From contig JBFMHD010000022.1 of the NCBI GenBank assembly GCA_040752395.1, forward strand, positions 1 to 19,764: DNA of 19,764 nucleotides, given 5' to 3'. The position numbers were made by a program, and so were the translations under genes. This DNA is from JBFMHD01 sp040752395 [NCBI: Candidatus Hydrogenedentota bacterium] (GTDB lineage Bacteria > JBFMHD01). Positions within the stretch are counted from its first letter, which is position 1. Each line of letters opens with the position of its first letter. Of this stretch, positions 1 through 6,048 are shown in pieces. Under the pieces are notes generated by a model, which saw only the letters and a program-made list of their open reading frames with translations, searched no databases and was not told the origin of the DNA.

Positions 1-1
1 C

Positions 2-550
2 AACATAATGTTTCTTTTCCGGGGTAAAATATCATTTGTTATTACAAGCACTTTACCAGTTGAAGGTAAAACAACGATACTTGCGAACCTCGCTTTAACC
101 TTTGCTGAAATAGAAAAAAGAACGCTTATTCTCTCCTGTAATTTAAGAAACCCACAACTCCATAAATATTTTCGTATTAATAATAATTCAGGGATTACTG
201 ACTGGTTCGTGAGTAATGAACCGATTGAAAAATATATTCTTGATACCTATGAGTCCCATCTCAAGATAATTAATTCAGGCGAGATACAACATAACCCATC
301 AATTATTTTTACAAGTAGCAAGTTTAAAAAGCTATTGGCTACACTAAAGCGGAAGTTTGACGTTATTATTATCGATAGCCCTTCGGTAATATCTGTAAAT
401 GACACGGCTTTAATCCTGTCAATTATCAAAAATGTTGTTATGGTATCAAGACTCAGAAAAATAGATAGTGATACTTTATTAAAAGCAACGAAAATTATTA
501 TAGAAAACTGTAAAGCCCAAATACTGGGATTGGTCTTAAACGATTATTGA
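2..550 (+). CDS. CpsD/Wzc-like BY-kinase domain, 5'-partial, degenerate motifs
   Basis: C-terminal ATPase domain of a bacterial tyrosine kinase of the CpsD/CapB/Wzc family, which normally controls polysaccharide chain length or export at the inner membrane. An ATG lies at 8, but the frame is open to the window edge. The residues around it (N-I-M-F) fit the family's conserved RTNI.F segment just before the ATPase core, so the gene very likely starts upstream. Counting from the ATG at 8, a Walker A-like loop STLPVEGKTT is at residues 14-23 and Walker B VIIIDSP at 119-125. The Walker A' motif, usually LLIDADLRxP, reads LILSCNLRNP at 40-49, so both acidic positions are lost. There is no Tyr-rich tail; the protein ends NDY. 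This suggests an inactive or non-kinase ParA/MinD-like relative. Family call is fairly secure, activity is doubtful. Confidence 0.75.
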   Translation, partial: NIMFLFRGKISFVITSTLPVEGKTTILANLALTFAEIEKRTLILSCNLRNPQLHKYFRINNNSGITDWFVSNEPIEKYILDTYESHLKIINSGEIQHNPSIIFTSSKFKKLLATLKRKFDVIIIDSPSVISVNDTALILSIIKNVVMVSRLRKIDSDTLLKATKIIIENCKAQILGLVLNDY

Positions 551-566
551 TTTTGAAAACGAGAAT

Positions 567-1466
567 ATGTTAAAGATGTTCTTAGAAATAATAAAGTTTT
601 TATCGGGTTTTGTTGCTATAGTTTTACCGCTCTCTCTTATACTTATTATTATTACTTTCAATAAATATACTCACCCACCTAAATATCCTCTTATTACAAA
701 ACCATCAGATTATGGTATAGCTTATGAAGACGTAAGATTTTTAACCGAGGATGGTATGATGCTATCAGGATGGTTTATTAAAGGAGAGCGGGATAAACCT
801 GGTGTTATTGTAATCCATGGCTATGGAACAAACAGAAGTGATCTGATTGATATTATTTTTATGTTTTACAAACTGGGGTTTTCTGTGTTAAGTTTTGATT
901 TTAGAGCACACGGTGAGAGTGGAGGTACAAGGACTGGTTTAGGATGGACTGAGAGAAAGGATGTCAGGAGCGCTTTATTATATTTGAAAAATTATAAAAT
1001 GAGCGAATACAATGGTATGGTCGGAGCGTATGGCACCTCTATGGGTGCCTCAGCTACAATTCTTGCAACAGATAAAGATTTGATTTTTGATTTTTATATA
1101 ATTGATGGTGCGTATGCAAGATTACAGGAGAGTATTAAAAGACATTTAAAATTATTGATAAAGACAGACAATGTATTAATATATAAATTTCTTGATTATA
1201 TATATAAAAGGCAGAATGGTGTATCTTTTGAAGATGTTAACCCTTATCAATCGATGAAATATATTGATAAAAAGCCTGTTTTACTTATTTATGCTGAGGA
1301 TGATTCTTTAGCCTGTGTAGCTGATGGTCTAATGTTTCAGGAATGGTATCCTAAAGCTGAATTAATTGTTATTAAAGGAGCTGAGCACGGTCAATCGTTT
1401 CATCTGGGAAAAGATATTATCCAGGAGAAGATACTTAAAATCTCCGAAGGCTCAGGTACACCATAA
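567..1466 (+). CDS. Membrane-anchored alpha/beta hydrolase (serine hydrolase)
   Basis: 299 residues. One hydrophobic segment at about 10-30 is a likely uncleaved signal anchor, which would place the catalytic domain outside the cytoplasmic membrane. The alpha/beta-hydrolase fold is marked by HGYG (84-87, oxyanion region), the nucleophile elbow GTSMG with Ser158, a candidate acid Asp246 in YAEDDS, and His274 in GAEHG. The arrangement matches the YqkD/BEM46-like group of peptidases and esterases; the substrate cannot be told from sequence. It starts 16 nt after the preceding gene. The ATG at 567 has only a weak purine-rich leader, and an in-frame ATG at 576 is an alternative start. Pairing with a polysaccharide-kinase-like gene hints at an envelope role, but that is inference. 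Confidence 0.8.
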   Translation: MLKMFLEIIKFLSGFVAIVLPLSLILIIITFNKYTHPPKYPLITKPSDYGIAYEDVRFLTEDGMMLSGWFIKGERDKPGVIVIHGYGTNRSDLIDIIFMFYKLGFSVLSFDFRAHGESGGTRTGLGWTERKDVRSALLYLKNYKMSEYNGMVGAYGTSMGASATILATDKDLIFDFYIIDGAYARLQESIKRHLKLLIKTDNVLIYKFLDYIYKRQNGVSFEDVNPYQSMKYIDKKPVLLIYAEDDSLACVADGLMFQEWYPKAELIVIKGAEHGQSFHLGKDIIQEKILKISEGSGTP

Positions 1467-1472
1467 AAATAC

Positions 1473-1500
1473 TTGCTTAAAAAAAGATATAAGATAAAAT
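1473..1500 (+). promoter_or_regulatory. Candidate sigma70-type promoter upstream of preT
   Basis: TTGCTT at 1473-1478 and TAAAAT at 1495-1500 are separated by 16 nt, after the hydrolase stop and before preTA. The -10 match is good (5 of 6) and the -35 is weak (3 of 6). AT-rich DNA gives such matches often. The repeat cassette just downstream holds a competing extended -10. Confidence 0.25.
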
Positions 1501-1560
1501 TTACTCATCAACTTTTTTGAAGGAATTGTCATGCGGTGAACTGCACCGCCACACAAAACA

Positions 1561-1638
1561 TGAAAAACCAGATGTTTGTTTATCTTGCTTCTTGCTTCTA
1601 TTTGATATTATTAGAGTTACAACGTTTTTCAGAGGAGG
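1561..1638 (+). repeat. Leader-cassette repeat, copy A (before preT)
   Basis: First copy of the intergenic repeat family. The block TGAAAAACCAGATGTTTG (1561-1578) recurs exactly at 17691-17708. The 59-nt core at 1580-1638 aligns without gaps to copies at 11639-11697 and 13230-13288; against the former I count 2 mismatches. It contains two CTTGCTT heptamers, an extended -10-like TG-A-TATTAT at 1603-1611 and the Shine-Dalgarno AGAGGAGG at 1631-1638, 7 nt before the preT ATG. Upstream, at 1533-1549, GCGGTG and CACCGC can form a 6-bp hairpin without a following T tract. An SD-like AAGGA at 1520-1524 precedes an ATG at 1531 that stops after two codons. Confidence 0.85.
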
Positions 1639-1645
1639 TTTGACA

Positions 1646-2977
1646 ATGGAGAGTATTAATAAATTATTCGATATGGAACGAGGATATTCTCTATCGCAGG
1701 CCATAGCAGAAGCTGACAGATGTCTTCTCTGTTATGATGCGCCCTGTAGTGCAGGATGTCCAGCTGATACTGATCCGGGTAAATTTATTAGAAAACTCAG
1801 ATTAAAGAATTTAAAAGGTGCTATCAGAACGATTAAAGAAAATAATATACTTGGTGGTATCTGCGGTATAGTATGTCCTACAAAACGGTTATGTGAAGAA
1901 AAATGTTCTTCAACCGAGATAGACAGACCTATAAATATCGGTAAGTTACAGCGGTTTCTTATCGAGTATGGCTGGCAGATAGGTTTTAATCCAATTATTA
2001 AGAAGCAGTCAAATAGTATACATATCGCGGTTATAGGTTCCGGACCTGCGGGTTTGAGTTGTGCTGCTACTTTAGCAAAACAAGGCTACAGCGTAACTAT
2101 TTTTGAGAAAGAAAAAAAACCAGGTGGCATCTTAAGATATGGTGTACCCTCATTTAGATTGAATGATGAATTTGTTGATAGAGAAATAAATGATGTTCTC
2201 GCACTTGGGGTTAAGATAAAGTGTAATAAAGCTATTAAAGGGAATGGAGCGATTGAGAAGCTTTTAAAAAAAGGGTATAAAGCTGTTTTTGTAAGTACCG
2301 GGTTATCTATCCCCTATTCATTAAAAATACCTGGAGTGAATTTAAAAAATGTAACGACAGCCCAGGTCTTTTTAAGAAACGCAAGAAATGGGAATGTTAG
2401 AAAACTCAAGCTAATGGTAAGAAATAAAAATGTCGCAATAATAGGTGGGGGTTCTGTTGCGATGGATGTCGCGTGTACGTGCAAATCGCTTGGTGCAAAA
2501 AGAGTTTATTGTATCGCGCTTGAGAGTATGAAAGAGTTACCTGCTGATAAAGATGATCTACAAATGGCTATTGATAATTATGTTATTATTAAACCGCAGG
2601 CGCAGGTAAAAGAGATAATAGGCAGAGGTGGAGAGGTTTGTGGTGTCAGGGGTACAGAGACCGAGTGGATAAAAAAAGGGTTATTAATACCTTCGAATGT
2701 AAGAGAAGTGCCGGATACCTCATTTTCATTAAAAGTCAAAGCAGTAATAATTGCTATAGGTTCAGCTCCTGATGTGAAACTCAAAGAACAGCTCCCATCA
2801 GTTAAATTTAACAAACGAGATTTAATAGTGGTTAACAAAAACACTTTAGAGACAGCAAAGAAAGGTATATATGCAGGTGGCGATATTGTAAGGGGGCCTG
2901 CTCGTGTTATTGATGCAGTAGCTGATGGCAAGCTTGCAGCAAAATCGATTATGAAAAATATAGAAGCTCGGAGGTAA
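1646..2977 (+). CDS. preT: NAD-dependent dihydropyrimidine dehydrogenase subunit PreT
   Basis: 443 residues, close to the roughly 410 of the E. coli protein. It is the NADH-oxidising flavoprotein half of dihydropyrimidine dehydrogenase, passing electrons through Fe-S centres to PreA for reduction of uracil or thymine (or the reverse reaction). The N-terminal Fe-S region has Cys26, 29, 34 and 38, then Cys73, 77, 83 and 87. An FAD-binding GSGPAG is at 131-136, a second Rossmann motif GGGSVAMD at 267-274, and the C-terminal FAD motif GGD at 411-413. The start at 1646 is chosen because AGAGGAGG lies 7 nt upstream and homologous protein sequence begins there. The frame stays open to 1517, but that part translates the intergenic repeat. 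preA follows after 5 nt. Related glutamate synthase small subunits look similar; the preA neighbour settles the call. Confidence 0.92.
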   Translation: MESINKLFDMERGYSLSQAIAEADRCLLCYDAPCSAGCPADTDPGKFIRKLRLKNLKGAIRTIKENNILGGICGIVCPTKRLCEEKCSSTEIDRPINIGKLQRFLIEYGWQIGFNPIIKKQSNSIHIAVIGSGPAGLSCAATLAKQGYSVTIFEKEKKPGGILRYGVPSFRLNDEFVDREINDVLALGVKIKCNKAIKGNGAIEKLLKKGYKAVFVSTGLSIPYSLKIPGVNLKNVTTAQVFLRNARNGNVRKLKLMVRNKNVAIIGGGSVAMDVACTCKSLGAKRVYCIALESMKELPADKDDLQMAIDNYVIIKPQAQVKEIIGRGGEVCGVRGTETEWIKKGLLIPSNVREVPDTSFSLKVKAVIIAIGSAPDVKLKEQLPSVKFNKRDLIVVNKNTLETAKKGIYAGGDIVRGPARVIDAVADGKLAAKSIMKNIEARR

Positions 2978-2982
2978 TAAAG

Positions 2983-4221
2983 ATGCGAGATTTAAGTATA
3001 AATTTTTGTGGTAAAAACTTCCCAACACCTTTCTTGCTTTCATCTTCACCAGTGAGTAATACTGCAGAGATGATAGCACGTGGGTTTGAAGCAGGGTTTG
3101 GGGGCGTTGCATATAAAACACTTGGCGCTGACAACATAAAGATTATTCATCCATCACCAAGAATGCAGGGTTATCATTATGGCAGTAAAAGATTAATAGG
3201 TTTACAGAACGTTGAGCAGATTACTGATAGACCATTAAAAGATAATTTACAGGATATAAAATGGTTAAAAAAGAATTATCCTGATAATGTGGTTATAGCG
3301 AGTATTATGGGGTTCTCAAAAGACGAATGGAAATATCTTGCAAAATCCTGTGAAGATGCAGGATGTGATATGCTTGAATTAAATTTCTCCTGCCCACATA
3401 TGACAATCGAAGGGTCAGGAATGAAAGTTGGTCAGGCATTTGAATTATTAAAAGAGTTTACCGAGATAGTTCGTTCTGTTGTAAAGATACCTATCCTTGC
3501 TAAACTTACTTCTAATATAACAGATATTACAGAGCCTGCGATGTATGCCAAGGAGGGTGGTGCTGACGGTATAACAGCGATTAATACTGTGCGCGGGCTT
3601 GCAGGTATAAATTTAGATGATTTTGTCCCCAGTCTAAATGTTTTTGGTAAAGGTGCTATTAGCGGATATTCAGGACCAGCAATAAAACCAATTGGTTTGA
3701 AATGTGTTGTTGAGCTTGCAAAGAAAAAAGAGCTCGGACTCCCAATTGCAGGATGCGGCGGTATTGAGACATGGATTGACGCAGTAGAATATTTACTTTG
3801 TGGAGCTACTATTGTTCAGATGACAACAGCTGTTATAAGGTATGGCCATAGAGTTGTAGAAGATATGTGTGAAGGGTTATCGGATTTTATGGATGCCAGA
3901 GGGTTTCAGGGAGTTAAAGACATTGTTGGACTTGCATTAACTAACATTCATGAAACAGGTGATTTTGATTTACAGCGCCAGGGTTCTGCTTTTTATGATC
4001 TTGATAGATGTATAGGTTGTGGTCAATGTTATATTGTGTGTCAGGATGCTGGTGGTCAGGTGCTTGAGTGGGATTCTAAAAAGAGAAAGCCTATACCAGA
4101 TGATGAAAAATGTTACAGTTGTATGATATGTTCATTTGTATGTCCTGTTAGTGACCCACCGGTTATAACATTTAGAGAGATAAAGAACAAGAAACCATGG
4201 ATACCGCAACCGTCAAGGTAG
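2983..4221 (+). CDS. preA: NAD-dependent dihydropyrimidine dehydrogenase subunit PreA
   Basis: 412 residues, matching E. coli PreA (411). This is the FMN-containing catalytic half that reduces the 5,6 double bond of pyrimidines. The dihydroorotate-dehydrogenase-like barrel occupies about 1-325. The active-site loop NFSCPH carries Cys137, the expected catalytic acid, and the loop has the same length as I recall for E. coli PreA. AINTVRG (199-205) and ISGYSG (226-231) are FMN/substrate-barrel signatures. Two C-terminal 4Fe-4S motifs are intact: Cys343/346/349/353 and Cys377/380/383/387. GGAGG at 2970-2974 overlaps the end of preT and lies 8 nt before the ATG. The pair forms an obvious two-gene unit, for pyrimidine degradation or redox balance. 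Pyrimidine catabolic partners (hydantoinase, beta-ureidopropionase) are not in the window. Confidence 0.92.
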   Translation: MRDLSINFCGKNFPTPFLLSSSPVSNTAEMIARGFEAGFGGVAYKTLGADNIKIIHPSPRMQGYHYGSKRLIGLQNVEQITDRPLKDNLQDIKWLKKNYPDNVVIASIMGFSKDEWKYLAKSCEDAGCDMLELNFSCPHMTIEGSGMKVGQAFELLKEFTEIVRSVVKIPILAKLTSNITDITEPAMYAKEGGADGITAINTVRGLAGINLDDFVPSLNVFGKGAISGYSGPAIKPIGLKCVVELAKKKELGLPIAGCGGIETWIDAVEYLLCGATIVQMTTAVIRYGHRVVEDMCEGLSDFMDARGFQGVKDIVGLALTNIHETGDFDLQRQGSAFYDLDRCIGCGQCYIVCQDAGGQVLEWDSKKRKPIPDDEKCYSCMICSFVCPVSDPPVITFREIKNKKPWIPQPSR

Positions 4222-4240
4222 AGGCAACCCGGGAAAAAAA

Positions 4241-4258
4241 CTTTGTGCCTTTGTGCCT
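4241..4258 (+). repeat. Two-unit 8-nt tandem repeat before mcsA
   Basis: CTTTGTGC occurs twice in tandem (4241-4248, 4249-4256) in the 59-nt preA-mcsA gap. GAGGCA at 4221-4226 can pair with TGCCTC at 4254-4259, bringing the ends of the gap together. This is the one gap of that size without the leader cassette, but it shows the same habit of short tandem words. Confidence 0.5.
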
Positions 4259-4280
4259 CAAACCAAGGGGTTATATTATT

Positions 4281-4799
4281 ATGAAAGAAAAGATTATATG
4301 TGAGATTTGCGGCGAAAATGAGGCTACTGTACATTTTACTGAGATCAGGGGTAAAAAAGCTCGAAAGATTCATATGTGTGAGGAGTGTGCTGCTAAAAAA
4401 GGGATCAAGATTGTGAAAGGACAGCCACCAGGAATAAATCTTGAAAATATACTCTCTGATTTGTTTTCTTCAATTGAAGAAAAACCCGAGTATTTACCAC
4501 AACTTCAGTGCCCGAATTGTGGACTGACTTATCAAGGATTTATGAGTATCAGTAAATTTAGTTGCTCAGAATGTTATAAAGCTTTTGAGTCAGAGATAAA
4601 ACCTTTATTAAAACGCATTCATGGGAATATCACACATATAGGTAGAGTCCCAAAAGGTGTGTCAAAAAAGGAGAGTGTCCCTCATAAATTAAGACAATTA
4701 AATATAGAATTAAAGAAAGCGATAGAAGAAGAACGTTATGAAGATGCAGCAAAGATACGGGATGAGATAAGAAAAATGAAAGAAAAGAAAACAGTTTAA
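4281..4799 (+). CDS. mcsA: McsA, zinc-binding activator of protein arginine kinase
   Basis: 172 residues, typical for McsA. In Firmicutes it binds and activates the arginine kinase McsB and helps deliver substrates to ClpC. Two zinc-finger-like units are visible: Cys7/Cys10 with Cys33/Cys36, and Cys77/Cys80 with Cys95/Cys98. Positions 136-170 form a C-terminal UVR domain with the core ERYEDAAKIRDEI, similar to the UVR segment in ClpC and UvrB. The start at 4281 is preferred because the zinc finger begins at once and AAGGGG (4265-4270) is 10 nt upstream; the longer frame from 4197 overlaps preA. It sits directly before mcsB, as in Bacillus. The usual first gene of that operon, the repressor ctsR, is absent; preA is in its place. 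Confidence 0.9.
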   Translation: MKEKIICEICGENEATVHFTEIRGKKARKIHMCEECAAKKGIKIVKGQPPGINLENILSDLFSSIEEKPEYLPQLQCPNCGLTYQGFMSISKFSCSECYKAFESEIKPLLKRIHGNITHIGRVPKGVSKKESVPHKLRQLNIELKKAIEEERYEDAAKIRDEIRKMKEKKTV

Positions 4800-4821
4800 A
4801 TTTATTTTCGGAGCAAAACAA

Positions 4822-5871
4822 ATGTTTTTTAATAATTTTTTTGAGAAGTTTGGAGAATGGCTTGGAGGAACAGGACCCCAGAGCGATGTTTGTATAGCTT
4901 CAAGAATAAGACTTGTTAGAAACTTAAAAAATGCTGTATTCCCCCACAGAGCCACGCATCAAGAAAGCAAAAACATACTTGAAAATGTCTTTAACTCTGC
5001 AAAGGAGATACCATTTTTGCGGAACTCTTATATGTTTGAGATCAAAAAATTAGAGAGGATCGAACAGGAGGTACTCGTAGAACGGCATTTAATATCTAAA
5101 GACTTAATTAAATACAATTCGCCTGGTGTGATATTTGACGAAAAAGAGATTGTAAGCATAATGATTAATGAGGAAGACCATTTAAGGATGCAATGCTTAT
5201 TTTCAGGATTAGACCTCATTAATGCCTATAGGATATTAACCCGCATAGATGATGAATTGAGTGAAAAACTTGATTTCGCGTTTCATCCTGATTTCGGCTA
5301 TCTTTCTGCCTGCCCTACTAATACAGGAACAGGAATAAGAGCAAGTGTTTTAGTTCATTTACCTGCCCTGGTTATCTCTGAACAGATAGGTAAAATATTA
5401 AATACACTTGGACAGATGGGATTAGCTATACGTGGTTTTTATGGTGAAGGCACAGAAGCACTTGGCAACTTTTTTCAGGTTTCAAATCAAAAGACGCTTG
5501 GCAAAACCGAGGAAGAGATAATAGAGAGTGTGGAAAAAGTTACGAAAAATCTTATAAACAAAGAGAGAGAGGTAAGACAGAGTCTTTTAAAAGAATCGAA
5601 ACTTAAGATTGAAGACAGTATATTCAGGGCATTAGGTATTTTATCTAATGCAAGACTTATATCTTCCAAAGAGGCTATGCAGCATTTATCGATGTTACGT
5701 CTTGGTGTAGAGATGGGAATTATTGACAAAATTTCAGTTCATAGCTTAAATAAACTATTAATTTTAATACAGCCCTCGCATCTACGCAGTTATGCAAAAA
5801 TACCTGAAAATAATACAATTATGAGGGATAAAACAAGAGCTGATATTATGCGCGAACAATTACGGCACTAA
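4822..5871 (+). CDS. mcsB: Protein arginine kinase McsB
   Basis: 349 residues, near the usual 350-365. McsB is a phosphagen-kinase-fold enzyme that phosphorylates protein arginines; phosphoarginine is a degradation mark read by ClpC-ClpP. Visible motifs are the nucleotide-binding SRIRLVRN (27-34), NEEDH (116-120) and SACPTNTGTGIRAS (162-175) with the active-site-region Cys164. RGFYGEGTEA (204-213) supplies a second acidic residue. The allosteric phosphoarginine-sensing motif RDxxRA is present as RDKTRA (335-340), so the switch known from Bacillus looks intact and this is not a creatine-kinase-like metabolic enzyme. A GGAG-containing leader precedes the ATG, 22 nt after mcsA. Finding it among clear Gram-negative envelope genes is unusual but not unique. 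Confidence 0.93.
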   Translation: MFFNNFFEKFGEWLGGTGPQSDVCIASRIRLVRNLKNAVFPHRATHQESKNILENVFNSAKEIPFLRNSYMFEIKKLERIEQEVLVERHLISKDLIKYNSPGVIFDEKEIVSIMINEEDHLRMQCLFSGLDLINAYRILTRIDDELSEKLDFAFHPDFGYLSACPTNTGTGIRASVLVHLPALVISEQIGKILNTLGQMGLAIRGFYGEGTEALGNFFQVSNQKTLGKTEEEIIESVEKVTKNLINKEREVRQSLLKESKLKIEDSIFRALGILSNARLISSKEAMQHLSMLRLGVEMGIIDKISVHSLNKLLILIQPSHLRSYAKIPENNTIMRDKTRADIMREQLRH

Positions 5872-5873
5872 TA

Positions 5874-5902
5874 TTGCATAAATTAATTAGATATTTTATT
5901 AT
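5874..5902 (+). promoter_or_regulatory. Candidate sigma70-type promoter for clpC
   Basis: TTGCAT (5874-5879) and TATTAT (5897-5902) are 17 nt apart in the mcsB-clpC gap. The -10 is good and the -35 weak. If real, it would let clpC and the envelope genes be transcribed apart from mcsAB. I see no CtsR-type direct heptads or CIRCE inverted repeat near it. Confidence 0.3.
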
Positions 5903-5949
5903 TTAACGTAGATGTTAAAACAAAAGATGATATGCTGACTCCGGGCTTC

Positions 5950-6006
5950 AGATTACAGACTACAGGCTACGGACCCCAGCCGGCTGTAGTCCGTAGCCTG
6001 TAGCCC
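5950..6006 (+). repeat. Heptamer-built inverted repeat between mcsB and clpC
   Basis: The left arm is three 7-nt units ending in TAC (from 5950); the right arm is three 7-nt units starting GTAG (5986-6006). Positions 5960-5974 pair perfectly with 5989-6003, a 15-bp stem with a 14-nt loop. The loop region contains the palindrome CAGCCGGCTG (5977-5986). There is no T tract, so it is not an ordinary intrinsic terminator. The 30 nt at 5976-6005 recur exactly at 13174-13203 before tonB, without the left arm. In an mcsB-clpC transcript the hairpin could affect mRNA processing or stability. Confidence 0.8.
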
Positions 6007-6007
6007 G

Positions 6008-6040
6008 AATTATTAGAGTTACAGCGTTTTTCGAAGGAGG
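6008..6040 (+). repeat. Leader-cassette repeat, copy B (3' part, before clpC)
   Basis: Only the last third of the cassette is present: TATTAGAGTTACA (6011-6023), then a GTTTTTC segment and the Shine-Dalgarno AAGGAGG (6034-6040), 8 nt before the clpC ATG. The heptamers and the TG of the extended -10 are missing; the hairpin repeat abuts it instead. It shows that the SD-proximal end is the most widely kept part of the family. Confidence 0.7.
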
Positions 6041-6048
6041 CGTGCACG

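Noticed and set aside
543-600. Frameshift joining the kinase-like gene to the hydrolase
   Set aside because: A stop in the hydrolase frame (537-539) precedes its ATG, and the hydrolase has its own membrane anchor and full-length fold.
1517-1645. N-terminal extension of PreT and similar upstream-open frames before exbB (11604), exbD (12396) and ompH (17706)
   Set aside because: These stretches translate the intergenic repeat, giving related Leu/Phe/Ser-rich peptides before unrelated proteins. A strong SD and the conserved protein start lie downstream in each case.
5960-6006. Intrinsic terminator between mcsB and clpC
   Set aside because: The hairpin is strong but no T tract follows it, and the right arm runs straight into the clpC leader.
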